From NCBI RefSeq assembly GCF_037975245.1, contig NC_092575.1, forward strand, positions 1,257,001 through 1,321,000: a stretch of DNA of 64,000 nt, written 5' to 3'. Of this stretch, positions 1 through 11,119 are shown piece by piece. Both the position numbers and the translations under genes were made by a program. The notes beneath the pieces are model-generated. The model ran no database searches. It was not told the DNA's origin and saw only the letters and a list, made by a program, of their open reading frames with translations. This stretch comes from Apostichopus japonicus. Lineage: Eukaryota > Echinodermata > Holothuroidea > Aspidochirotida > Stichopodidae. Numbering within the stretch: position 1 is the first letter of the stretch; each line of letters begins with the position of its first letter.

Positions 1-1125
1 TACCTACCCCTGTAAAGTCCCCCCCCCCACCCCCTCCCCTTGATGGAATTTATTGGAGGCCATAAAACCATTATAAAGGGAATCGAGATAAGGGGAAGGG
101 GAATGTTTGATCAAAATAAATCACACTGGTTTGAATGACTTGATTTAAGAAAAGAAACACCTGTTCAAATCAAAATGTGTTATCTTTCTTAGATTGACAT
201 ATTAAAAATAATGTTTGCTAACTTAATGACTTAAAATAAGAGTGCACGGTTGAATGAAGTACATTGGCAATGGTAAAAACTAACAGGTTTTTTTGTCTAA
301 CAGGAGAGGATAACGAAAATGTCAAAACAAAACGGGAACACCACAAATTGAAACTTAAACGCTATTAGTTGACTACAAAATTCCTTTAATAGGAAGAGAC
401 TCTCACCTAAAAATATATATAAGAACAAAAAGTATTGTAATTGTATGTTACAAATTTTTTACAATTTTTTTTTCCAAGTTGAAAATAGAACTTTTCCTCG
501 TGCAACGAAAGGGAAAGTGTATTCAAAGGATATAGATTAGAGGTCATTTTGAATGATGCAAAAATATCATATTTTAAGCATCCTTGTGAAATTTGCATGA
601 AATTTCTGCATTTCATTTTCGAGATCATTAGTTGGGAATCGAAATTATTAAAAAAATAAACTTTCATCTATGAACTATATAGTTGAACAATCCGTGCGTC
701 AGAATTACATTTTTGTCATCAAATGTGTGTATTCTTTAACACACCGTTGCATAGCCAGATTATACAGTACCGGTATGTGAACAGCTATAAATCAATGTTC
801 TATAAAGTTACCATACTAATATTCTCACGACAAACATAATATAGGCCTATAGAGTTTAAACAATTTTATACAAAAATCGATAAGAAAAAAAAATGATTTA
901 AACCGAATAAGTTTGGTTTATAGATAATTATTTTAAAAAAAAAACCTTTTATTCTATTTTATGTTTAGTTAAACCTGAGTATGACACAAAAAAATCTGTT
1001 GTAATAATTAGTCGCAGAATTGTGTTTTCAATGCATTTATTGCAAAATAGGTCAATACCAATTGAATTGCGATACGGTAGTATATGAATGTTTCTTGTTC
1101 TAAAGCAAAACAAATATTTACGTAC
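1..1125. other. Left flank, probably intron 1 of the SDR gene
   Basis: AT-rich noncoding sequence with a C-rich run near position 20 and several A/T homopolymers. No second SDR exon carrying the expected glycine-rich continuation was found on the minus strand, so the rest of that gene should lie left of the window. The short open frames here have no domain or splice support. Confidence 0.5.
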
Positions 1126-1189
1126 CAGTGACTATGATAACCTTGTCATCCATTCTCTGTGTACAGGAGCATTTCCCGATCGTTTCCAT
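1126..1189 (-). CDS. Short-chain dehydrogenase/reductase, first coding exon (partial gene)
   Basis: Read on the minus strand, an ATG at 1189 in good initiation context (A at -3, G at +4) opens 21 codons ending in DDKVIIVT plus one base, followed by a consensus donor GTACGT at 1125-1120. The split codon begins with G, so the peptide would read DDKVIIVTG and continue in the next exon. This is the first beta strand and the start of the TGxxxGxG cofactor loop that opens the Rossmann fold of SDR enzymes, for example the retinol dehydrogenase group; SDRs use NAD(P)H to oxidise or reduce alcohols and ketones. The catalytic YxxxK region is not in the window, so substrate and subfamily cannot be assigned. 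The sequence before the ATG ends in CAG, so this could instead be an internal exon, although the pyrimidine tract there is poor. Confidence 0.6.
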
Positions 1190-1490
1190 CCTGGTAATTG
1201 CTAATAACGGAGAGCGTTTTAAAAAAAGAAATCACCGATGTATACCTCTTTATGACTGACTTTGTTGTGGCTGGGAACTCACCAACAGGCTTTTGACATC
1301 ATCATTATTACTGTTCGGAAAGAGTTTTTTTTTCTTTCTTTCTGTTGAATCATTACTTCCTTAAAACGCGGTTTGTGATTCCGTGTTGCTCACCGTACCT
1401 CTAGCTTTAGTCATCCATGAACCACATGAAGGTGCGAGACTTTCACAGTTTAACACTAACACAGCGAACTGACGGAGAAAGTGGCAGCCT

Positions 1491-1584
1491 ATTGGTCATT
1501 CTTACTGACGTCATACAGATGCGTCATTCTGATTGGATGATAGTTTCCGGTTATCGTATTTCTTTCACATCATGTACAACCAAT
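1491..1584 (-). promoter_or_regulatory. CCAAT/CRE cluster, candidate SDR promoter
   Basis: Within 94 bases there are two ATTGG (inverted CCAAT) boxes at 1491 and 1532, a full palindromic CRE (TGACGTCA) at 1506-1513, a CRE-like TGCGTCAT at 1520 and a direct CCAAT at 1580. The cluster lies about 300-400 bases upstream of the minus-strand SDR start, a typical distance for a proximal promoter. Motifs are seen directly; promoter activity is inferred. Confidence 0.4.
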
Positions 1585-4565
1585 GAACTTTACCATAGTT
1601 TTGCTTATTTACAGAAAGGGAAATAAACAATCACATGGTGTTCATAAACAGTTTTCTCGGAAACGTCGCCGAAGTGACAGACGGACGAGTTTGTTCCGTC
1701 AATATGTTTGTATATTTTGTCGGCTTTTTGGTGCCATTACGAGTGACAGTTTTGACGAATGGTGATAAACTTCTATCAGGAATTAAGTCATTTATGACAC
1801 TCTCGTTGATATTTCGATGTAGAAGGGTATTAATATCTCGCTTTCTTTGTTTTGTAACATTTCCTATCGGCAACTGAAAGTGGTTACGGAAATGTTGTAA
1901 TGTATTGTCTACGAAAACAACATTTGCGGTGGAAATTATGCGTCGGGACAACTCAGCTGCTAGACGGAAGTGAAGTAAGCGGAGGTAAAATTCACGGTTG
2001 TGCAACATTTAGCGGACCGGAACATTGTTTGGGCGTATACCAGAAGTATCACATCCTTGAAGACTGATAGTGAACTTTCGTGATAAACAAGAAAAATCAT
2101 GATGTAATCTATGGAACGCGGAAAGGGCAACATTTCTGTTGTTGTCTAATGTAAAGTTGTTGTTGCTGTTGGAAGTTGTGACCAGTAACAAGAAGGGAAG
2201 ATATACAACAACGGTCTTTTAGAGTTCAAGCTGATTTTTTGAAGCGATATTTAATTTGAACAGACATTTAAATTGCACGCCGACGTTCAATTAATCAATA
2301 ACAACACATGTTTCAACGACAACGTATAAGCAAACAACGGCCTGATTTTTTTTCTTAGGAAAGTAACAATTTTAACCAAAGGCTTGAATTTAGTCAAACG
2401 ATTTAATATCGACTAAGGACTGAATTCCAACGATTATTTCACTTCAGTCAACAACATATTTACAGACGACAACATCATATTGAACAACAATATAGTAGTA
2501 AGAAGAAAACAACAACAACTTTACATTGGGCGGTCAGAATTATGAGGATATTCTAATATAACTAACGAAGGTTTCAAGGGAGGTGTAGGCTAAGGTTACG
2601 GCTAATGGGATACTTGAAATTAGCGAATATTTCGCGAATCGCAAAATGTCAATGTTTGGAGGTTTGCTTTGATATACTGCATGATAGTTTGTACTTTGAA
2701 CGGGGAACCTGCATGTTAATGCCCACTTATGAGGCTATAGTTCTAAAACTGTTTCACCGGTTACAGATAATATTACGATATGATATTAGACTCTTGATTT
2801 TTTCTCTCATCGTGGTGACAAACGTTTTCCCAAATCACGTAACAGAACAATTTTCTTAGAAAGGTTTCTCATCTCGTATAGCTTCCACAAATGGCACATG
2901 TACCCAGTGGGGTGAGGGTACCGATGACCGGGAGTTCAGCCCCCCTCCCACACCCACTCTATACCTCACTCCTCGGACGAGGTAAGAGGGAGACGAGTTA
3001 ATAAAAAAAATAGGACCAACATGAAAACAAGAAAGATAATTGTAACGATGGCTCAAACTGGCTCCACCCCCCCCCCGCCTCCCCTCCCGTTCCTCTATGA
3101 AATGACATCCTGCCCCTGTGTTATAAACATCAATGGGAACTTCATGTCAGGTTCTGACTGATGGAAATCGTACACTGTCGCTATAATATTTACTAGGTGT
3201 GGGCATTTAATAGGCTATAATGTGCCAAGACTCTCGGTTGATAATATTTCAGTAATAGAGAACTCGGGTGAAGGCCAAGAAAGGTCAACCCTAAATGAGG
3301 ATACACGGTTTGAAAAAAAAGAAAGAAAATCCTAAGAGAGGTTAGCCATATTACCCGCTGATTCGTGTTACCCTTTCAGGGTGATATCTCCAAGCATTGT
3401 CACGTGTCATGATAGTCATGTATGGATTTACTTCGATTACGCCTATACTCGCGTATCAGTGAGGTTACCCGCGGGTACCCGATACTTGGCAATAAACGTC
3501 CACGCTTCATACGCAACGCCGTAACCAGCAGTGCCCCCCCCCCCTTCCCCTGCTCCTACGTGAAATAGGGATTGTATATGTAATAAAATAAGTTATTGAA
3601 AGGGTTGGAGACGAATACAAACATGGGAAAAAATTTCAATCAGCAACCTTGTCGATTCCCTGTGTCGTTAACATATCGTTCGTGGTCATTTCATGTAATT
3701 TGTCTGTGTTTATAACAACACAAGAAGGAGTACAATTGCCCAATTGGGTAAAGAAGCAGAACAAACATACACATCAGTATTATAGGTCTACCCTCCAGGT
3801 TGTGCTATTAACAACTGTCATTTTGTAGCGTGGGGTGAAACTGGGGTACACCCACACCCCCTGTGTTCGTGTTCGATTTACTATCGTAGCGTATGTGCAT
3901 CTTACATGTTTAATGTATATTTCACGTTCGTATTCAAGGTACTATTGTAAGATAGCCCATGATGTATCCAATGTGAGTGTCACCTAACGTGATATAACCC
4001 ATGTTGCTGGGATCGTCTCAACAAATTTGGCTAGATGTATTTCAAGGTCGTTTTTGTTTTCTCGCAATACCTGTGGTTTCGGGAAGTGTCAGAAAAACAA
4101 GCAGGGGTTCTTCCAAGAAAATTCTGCACATCACCTCATATTTTTAAGGTTATCCAATTATAAATTAAATTGCGAATATATAGGCTTAACTATGTGTAGA
4201 AAACAAGATCACATCACAGCAATTGGAGGAGGGGAGGGGAGGGAGGGGAAGGGGAAGGAGAAGGGACGTTTTATCAAATCGGATACCCCTATAGTGCAGT
4301 TTCCAAGGAGCTCATTGGGTTACGTATATACTCTGGCCAAAATTAATTAAAACTCGTCCACCAGCATAAATTTTCATGCGCAATTGAGGTTTTCAGTACA
4401 AATCTGTTATGACAATGTGGACAATAGGGGCAGGAACATCAGACCCAATATTCGAAATAAAGTTAGTCGATATCGTTAGTCAATATTGATCAGATTTTTT
4501 TTTTATTCATATACGGTACACTGAAAATCTTTCAATACTCTACACAAGTGCAGAGTTTTTCTTTT
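1585..4565. other. Intergenic region between the SDR and CCP genes
   Basis: No coding exon could be supported. Open frames on both strands between 1.6 and 2.2 kb are overlapping, mutually exclusive and lack domain features. C-rich runs occur near 2.94, 3.07 and 3.53 kb and a purine-rich G/A tract near 4.23 kb. Confidence 0.5.
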
Positions 4566-4580
4566 TATAAATAATATATA
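4562..4580 (+). promoter_or_regulatory. TATA-like element upstream of the CCP gene
   Basis: A TATAAATA-type sequence lies about 200 bases before the initiator ATG of the CCP membrane protein. In this AT-rich sequence such matches are common, so this is only a candidate core promoter. Confidence 0.25.
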
Positions 4581-4770
4581 TTATTGATGTCAGAGTTCTA
4601 ATGCAAACAGGCAAGATCATACACACGCTCAGTCAACTGATCTTTCAACATCAGACTTTGCCCCTATATTCACTGTTTATTTATTTCGTCTTCATATATT
4701 TGTCAGGTCAATCAATATACATAGCACTTGCTGACGTTTATAGGTATAGTTTGCGAAAACTGGAATCAAA

Positions 4771-4825
4771 ATGGCATCGCTTTGCGACTTTGTACAAGTA
4801 TTAACGGTGTTTTTCTGTGCAATAG
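4771..4825 (+). CDS. CCP gene exon 1: signal peptide core
   Basis: The ATG opens MASLCDFVQVLTVFFCAI, a hydrophobic leader, and ends one base into a codon before the donor GTAATG. This start was chosen because the leader joins in phase to exon 2, giving a convincing signal peptide. The preceding bases (aaaATGg) suit initiation. Confidence 0.8.
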
Positions 4826-7800
4826 GTAATGTATTCTAAAGGCAACAATACATTGTTCGGACGGTTGGAAGCAGACGGGTAGGGGAGAGAGGGAGAGGGA
4901 GAGGGGGCGGGGAGCAGATAAATTAAATATAGTTCTTGTTTGTGTAACTCGTTGTCTTGTGCATACACGCACTAAATTCTTTGTATACCTTCTCTATACT
5001 ACTCAGGCTCCTCGTATAGTCTTACAAATATCTTCCCTTTTCGACTGTGTAAAATGCATATTTTTTTGTTGGGAGAGCGTGGGAAGGGAGAAAACTAGTT
5101 AGTTAATGTAATCTTTGCGTTGAATTCATGCATATTTATAATTATATAAACTGGACCGATAATTGCTTCACCCGCCGTAATACTGTTTGTATTATGGAAG
5201 AAAGTAAAGCTTAGACATTATAAATTTCTTGAAATACATTCATATCCATAATGCTAACGTTATTCAAGATATTTTCGTGAAATCAACTTAGATCCTTCTG
5301 AAATCACGGACTGAAATTGGTCTAGCTCATGTATTCATATCTGTGGTGGGTAACCTACCCCCTCCACCCAGGCGCGGCGGAACGGAAAAATTATTGGGGG
5401 GGCTAATGTGTGGAGACTATCTAAGCGGAGCGCCACCATCGGTTGGCGCGGAGCGTACAAGAAAATTTGGGGTTTTTTCAAACCCCCAGATGGCCGGAAA
5501 CGGCACTTCCCGAGTGTTTTATGCTGCGAATACCTAGCCCTAAAATATAGGTCTCAAGTCTGCAATTTCTCAGATTGCACGTAAAAATCTGTTAAAACAT
5601 GGTAATTTGTATATTCCATGGTGTTTTAAGAGAGTAGCTATTACTCGTAGTGTACTCGCACAGACGTTTTGAGTGTAGTAAGGGCAGTGGCGGAACCAGG
5701 GGTATTGGTCAGGGGGAGGGCAAGAATGATAGGGACGCTTTCGACACTATCTAAGCGGAGCGCCACCACAGGTTGGCGCGGAGCGTACAGAAAATTTTTG
5801 AGTAAATATACTCCCTAGATTGCAGGAAATGACCCTTTCCGGGGCCTTGCTAATTTGCAGATAAACGGAGAATAAATAGGTGTCGTCGCCATTTTGTCGG
5901 AAAATTACACCAACAGAATATGACAAATGTCAATAGGTATATGAGAGCGCAATAAAATAGTCAAAAGCCATAATGAGTAAAAAGTAGTGAAAAGCTGAAA
6001 AGGGCGCCAGCAGTCCATTTGAGTCCGTCAGGGGGGGGGGCATCCGCCCCCTGACTGTATATATGGACGCTCCGCCACTAAGTAAGGGGATGTTGGAGAA
6101 CTGGCTGAAATGAGGCAAGTCATTGGCCTAACACAAAGTTGTGTTACGCTTACCGGTACTCACACTCACTGCTTCCACTTTTCACGAGGCGTGAAGACGC
6201 GGTTGGGGTGACAATGTGGTCTATAGCCAGGGGACGGGCCGAGGGTCCCCCAGCAATTACTAAAATTATTACACCTATAGAGTATACGTGTGCATCGGAC
6301 AGATCGACAAGTATGCATTGAAAAATGGGCAGATGCACGTTTCGGAGCCTTGGTAAATATTGGGGGGGGGGGGCTTATCATGCATTTGCCCCCTCAACTT
6401 TTTTATTGGGGCCCCCCGGTTCCGCCGCCACTGCTGGCTCCACCGGGTCCACAACCCCTGCAATCACCCCTTCCATAAGGAAAAATAGTAAGGGTAGTCG
6501 CAGAGTAACGTAGGACTATATGGCAATGGGTGATGAATCAGTTTAATTTACAGTTTAGGAAGTTTGGATTTAAACAGGGAATTGATTATGTAAGTTTTCC
6601 TTTGTGTAGGTTTTCCTTTGGGGTGGTGGTGGGGGGGGGGGGTGAGTGGGTGAGGGGCGATGAGCAAGAGTGATCACGTAGGATATGATTATTCACATCC
6701 CACCACAGTGAAGTAACTTGAGACACATCCGAAGGCCTATTTGTTAATATGATAGTTGTAATACTTATTTGCTCTTCAAAAATTACAATCTGGAAAACTT
6801 AATTGTTTTAATTCGCAGATCTGGTTACAGCTCAAACAACTCCCGTCTGTTCGTCAAACGGTATGTTGCGTTAGATGTTTTGTTTCTTAACTTTAATGCC
6901 ATCATTATTGTCCTCAAACATGATAAGAATGCCAAAGTGGTGAAAATGCAAAGAACATTCCAAGGGAGGGGATGGGGGGGGGGAAGCTGGGGTATCAACA
7001 TTAACAACAAGATTATAAAAGTATATTAATTGCAACATCCTGACAAACATTTGCCCTGATGGACTAGGAGAACAACAACTGTCAGCGTTTTCAGTCAATT
7101 TGACAAACTTTTCGAAGCTATTTCATATTTAAACCCTCCATAACAAAGTAGTTAATTAGATTATATACTTTCATTGTTTCAACTAAACGTCGACCGTACT
7201 GAAACTTTTCCATTTTGTTTTTGCATGTAATTTTTACATATAATTATGATATAATAATTGTTACATGTAATGATTGTGCTCGAAATTCAAATGGCGGTTT
7301 TAACCCTTATAGTTTATAGAATGGAATAATTTATATTATATTTCCATTGTTACATTTGATGTGTGTTAATATGCATATTTGGAGTGCTTCTGTCGGATGG
7401 CTTTTCAACATTCCGACATCATATGAGAACTGAAGACAATGTTCCACAATTGTTAATTATTTTCCGGCTGCAGAATGTGAAAGACCATTGAACCAGGCTG
7501 GTTTGACCTTTGGCACCGATAAACCATGTTACAGTGAAAACGATGTTATAACATATACCTGTCAAGGAACATTTTTCGGTCCAAGTGAGAACATTTGTAA
7601 CGGCTCTTCTGGCTGGATTTATAGTCAGCCTGTGTGTAAAGAAACAGGTAGGTACAGTATACATATCATAACTATCTAACTGTATAACCGCCAATGTAGT
7701 ATTATATGATGATCTTTCGGAAATGGTGCAACTGGGGGAAGGAAAGGGTGGGGAGGAAGGGGGGGGGAGGGGATGGTTAAACTATATTTACTTTTGTTTT

Positions 7801-10800
7801 CATAACCCATTTACCTCTCCACCGGCAGAAACAGAAAATGCTATTTTTTTAACAATTTCGATTTTTGTTTTTTACTTAATACATTTTTTCTGTCATATTT
7901 TCTTTTGCAAACTCATTTTATAACAAAAGTAATGGGAAAGTGTGTGTGTGGGGGGGGGGGGGGGATGGTGTATCTATGATCTCGTCCCGTGAGTTAATGC
8001 GTATTCAAACCGGGTACATTATTTAATACAGTGTGCATTTACTCAATGATTCATTCCGTTGGAATAACCTAATATTAATAATGCATTTTATGTGTTTAAT
8101 TAAAGATGACTCTGTGTATATTTAGTAAATATTCTCTTATATCCTTCTAAAACATTTGACGTCTAACCAAAAGCACAGTGAGTGAAGATCCAAATATGAA
8201 AGAGGGGGTACGAGTTATACTGTTAGCAAAGAAAATATTCATCAAGTTGGGGATCAAGATGGGGGGTGTTGGGGATCAAGATGAGGTATTATTTCTTTTT
8301 TTCTTTCTCTGCCGTTAGTCAATACTGTCAACTACATGAGGCTTGTGACAAATTCAGAGTCAAATCTTGCTCGCCGCCATCTTGCTCAATGACATAAAGC
8401 AACATTTGCGTCAAGTATAAACAAAAAATTACATTTATCTTTACACTGCATCTTTTCTGGTTTCTGTAGAGCGGGGGGGGGGGCGAGGGGTGGTTGTGGT
8501 GCTATATTTTGAAAAGTTTTCGACTTTTTGGATTGTACTGAACATAGATGTTATAGACGTATGTACTGTAAGCCTACACTAGTCCTTTTTTTTAGTATTC
8601 TGTGTGTCAGCGGGGGTGAGGGGAGGGCGGGGTTAAGCTCATGTATTCCATTAATCCTGCATTAATTTCTTGTCCTTTCATTGCAGTAATATCTTGTCCT
8701 TCTGTGAGTGCACCAGATAATGGTATCGTAGACAATAACAGAGATAACTACAGTGTATATGACAAGGTGGATATTGCGTGTAATTTAGGCTACACATTGG
8801 TAGGAGCAGCAAGGAAGGTTTGCGATAGTGACGGAACATTCAAACCAATTTACGACCCCATTTGTACAGGTATGTGTTATTTTCTTATCGTGTAATTAAA
8901 GAATCTGTGTATCGTCGTAGGGTTGATGTGGGTAGGGTGGGAAGCTGTGTGTATGTTGGGAATGGGGGTGGGTGAGGAATGCTACTACTGCTACTTTCCT
9001 ACAAGTTACAGATAATGGTTTTTTTAATGTACCTTTCTATGCAGAGTCTTTATCTGTGCCGCAAACGTCTCGACCAACTACTACGTTTGCCATCACATCA
9101 GCAACGTCCTCATCCATAGCAACCGGGGTGACGTCATTGTCCCCTTCCACTAAATCGAATACCGGATCATCAATCGAACCGTATTCGACGAAACCGTCAA
9201 CAGAACCAACCGGTAATTAAACTTCGGTTAAAGTGGAGATACTTATACCAGAGTTTCATATTTTCTCCGCACATAAACACTGGCTTATGACATAACGTGT
9301 TAACATAACGCATCACGGTGTAATAATCAGTCCCGTCATTCGTTGTTCTAATATGTAATAAAGAACATGTGCAAGGTGCTGGAATTTTTTGTTTTACCAC
9401 AAACATGTCCCCGCAAAGACCTTTTTGTTAGCTCGAACAGAAGCGTCACACAGACATATATCAGTGTGAACAACTTATTGAGAAAGAAAAGGGAAATGCG
9501 ATTAATATCCAGACTCTAATTAATAATTTTTTTTTTTAGCTTTTTGAATCGTTCTTCAAGTGTGTCTTTATCACATTATGTTAATGTTGTTTGACAATGC
9601 CTTGGATAAAATCCATACTAACGCAGACGCAGTTTTGAAGTCAGAGGTGTGTATTATTTCTTCGTAATTTGATATTGCGCCCTCGGTTTGTTTTGTGACG
9701 TCTGTTTCGTTGTATCTGAAGCATATTGTGAAAAGGCAAATCTCCTAGAATATTTTCAACAACATTTTGGGATATCCATAGTGCATAACCAGACATAGAA
9801 TTCCAGATATGTTGAATAAATTGTCAAAATAATCAGAATATTAAAATGTGAAATGCAGATAACAGGACTATCTAAAATGAATTTCATATAACTAAGATTT
9901 ACCTTCATATATCTGTGAGTGATGGAGATGGATGGGGTGGAGGGGGGGGGGTAGGCGAGACTGGAATCGACAGAATTTAACTATGCTCGTTATTTTTTGA
10001 CCTAAAATATGGTGTAGAACGGAATGAACTCAAACGTTTTACGTGATTAGTCATTGGGAAGAGCACGTGTGTCAGTCTCTCTCAGTGAAGCGAGGAAGAA
10101 GTGGGGAGGGGTTGGTGGGGAATCGGGGTTGGTGAGTCACAGGAGGAGAGGAGAATTGCGTGAGAGTGGGTAGGGTGGGGTACATGTAGTATGGCTCCGT
10201 ATATGGTTATGTCATTTACTTTATGTAGCGAATTAGCTTTGGTCCAGTATAGCTATAGCATATCCATGGCATCTTATCTTTCTTTTAAACAGAAAGAAGA
10301 ACAGAGCCACCTGCATCGTCCTTGAAGCCGACAGGTAAAGTAAAATAACGATGGGATAACACGGGCTTGGGGTATATTACTTCATCATTGGTGCAACTTA
10401 GATAAATACTGAAGGATCAAAGGAGTATTATTTCAGTGTTACAGATTCAAAACTAAAAGCTGCCGGGGGAATAGAGCCTAAACTAAAATGTTAATTCTAC
10501 TTTATTATGTCGAAGGAGTGGCGTGTTAGTTTTAGGAGGGGATTGGTAACGGTCTTGGATCCACGTAGCAATCTCCAAAACCCCACATGTAAACACTTAA
10601 ACAACGGTTATGGATATAAAACAAGGTAGCCTACTGTTTGACAAGAAAACACATTTTCATAAGTTGTTATTCTTACGTATGATAAGCGTTCGAACAAAGA
10701 AAACTTTTCTATAAGATATTTCATTGGAATAACTGAATTTTAGTACCAACCTGCGTCACTGACTCTTTACATTCTGCTGGGTCAAAAATGTAAGAAATGA

Positions 10801-11089
10801 ACATATATATATTTTTACAACAGGTACCTATTGATTTTCTTTCATTGTCTTCAAATCGACAGAAGCTAACTGGAACGGTCTTATCATCGGTCTGTGTGTC
10901 GGAGTCGGTGGCGGGATCCTTATCGTAGTTGCTTCGCTTGTGGGTTTTAATCTCTATTGGAAGAATTATAAAAATCCAATGGTCGGACCTAATGATAATT
11001 ACGAGTTGAACCAGCAAGACATGCGAGTAGCAGATCGCAGTCATCTGGCAATAACTAACAAATCATTCTCAGAAACATTGCAGCTGTAA
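4771..11089 (+). CDS. Two-CCP (sushi) type I membrane protein, complete 7-exon gene
   Basis: Joining 4771-4825, 6819-6860, 7474-7647, 8687-8869, 9045-9212, 10293-10334 and 10863-11089 gives one open frame of 296 residues. Every junction is GT/AG and phase 1, as usual for CCP modules. Residues 1-23 are a signal peptide, with likely cleavage after VTA. CCP1 spans about 34-87 (Cys 34, 62, 74, 87, Trp 80, plus an extra Cys 51) and CCP2 about 94-150 (Cys 94, 122, 136, 150, with a GYTLVG motif). Residues 152-221 form a Ser/Thr/Pro-rich stalk, 227-250 a glycine-rich transmembrane helix, and about 45 residues a cytoplasmic tail. CCP modules bind proteins, notably complement components. This layout resembles small membrane complement regulators and other sushi receptors, but the ligand is unknown. 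Extra alternatively spliced phase-1 exons cannot be excluded. Confidence 0.85.
5369..6436. mobile_element. hAT-like element with a second hAT element nested inside
   Basis: The left end CAGGCGCGGCGGAACGG and the right end, which on the other strand reads CAGCAGTGGCGGCGGAACC, are related inverted termini. Flanks are cctccacc at 5361-5368 and gctccacc at 6437-6444, a 7/8 match compatible with an 8-bp hAT target duplication. The first ~215 bases are nearly identical, inverted, to 24846-25083. No transposase is encoded, so it is non-autonomous. It lies in intron 1 of the CCP gene. Treating 5369-6436 as one element interrupted at 5685-6080 is an inference. Confidence 0.5.
5685..6080. mobile_element. 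Non-autonomous hAT element, 396 bp, with exact 8-bp target duplication
   Basis: The element starts CAGTGGCGGA and ends TCCGCCACTA, which are inverted apart from the outermost base. It is flanked by AGTAAGGG at 5677-5684 and the identical AGTAAGGG at 6081-6088, the 8-bp duplication typical of hAT transposition. It has no coding potential. It shares a ~55-base core (5744-5797) with the surrounding element. Confidence 0.85.
6819..6860 (+). CDS. CCP gene exon 2: signal cleavage region
   Basis: A 42-base exon between CAG and GTATGT. With the carried G it encodes DLVTAQTTPVCSSN, completing the signal peptide (VTA before the likely cleavage point) and starting the mature protein with one cysteine (Cys 29). 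It keeps phase 1. Confidence 0.75.
7474..7647 (+). CDS. CCP gene exon 3: CCP module 1
   Basis: A 174-base exon, bounded by CTGCAG and GTAGGT, encodes one CCP module. It starts ECERPLN and ends SQPVCKET, with the conserved Trp between the third and fourth canonical cysteines. There is a possible N-glycosylation site (NGS) and one cysteine too many (Cys 51), which might pair with Cys 29 from exon 2. Confidence 0.9.
8687..8869 (+). CDS. CCP gene exon 4: CCP module 2
   Basis: A 183-base exon between TTGCAG and GTATGT encodes VISCPSV to DPICT with exactly four cysteines and the GYTLVGAARKVC signature of sushi modules. The usual Trp before the last cysteine is replaced by Phe. Confidence 0.92.
9045..9212 (+). 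CDS. CCP gene exon 5: Ser/Thr-rich stalk
   Basis: A 168-base exon between GCAG and GTAATT encodes 56 residues that are roughly half Ser or Thr, with prolines and no cysteine. This is a mucin-like, probably O-glycosylated stalk that would hold the CCP modules away from the membrane. Phase 1 at both ends, so it can be skipped without a frameshift. Confidence 0.85.
10293..10334 (+). CDS. CCP gene exon 6: short stalk exon
   Basis: A 42-base exon (ERRTEPPASSLKPT) between AAACAG and GTAAAG. Phase 1 at both ends, extending the stalk. Its small size makes it the second least certain exon after exon 2, but both splice sites fit and the frame stays open. Confidence 0.7.
10863..11089 (+). CDS. CCP gene exon 7: transmembrane helix, tail and stop
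   Basis: After CGACAG, the exon encodes a Gly/Ile/Val-rich membrane helix (starting GLIIGLCVGVGGG), a Trp-Lys-Asn-Tyr stop-transfer segment and a ~45-residue cytoplasmic tail with an NDNYEL tyrosine site, ending LQL and TAA at 11087-11089. Confidence 0.9.
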
Positions 11090-11097
11090 AAGAAAAG

Positions 11098-11116
11098 AAT
11101 AAAAAAATAGAATAAA
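11098..11116 (+). terminator. Poly(A) signals of the CCP gene
   Basis: Two AATAAA hexamers, at 11098-11103 and 11111-11116, begin 9 and 22 bases after the stop codon and are followed by a GT-rich stretch. This implies a very short 3' UTR if used. Confidence 0.65.
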
Positions 11117-11119
11117 TGT

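Noticed and set aside
1631-2008. 125-residue minus-strand open frame
   Set aside because: No recognisable domain, and overlapping frames on the plus strand are equally open; not enough support to call a gene.
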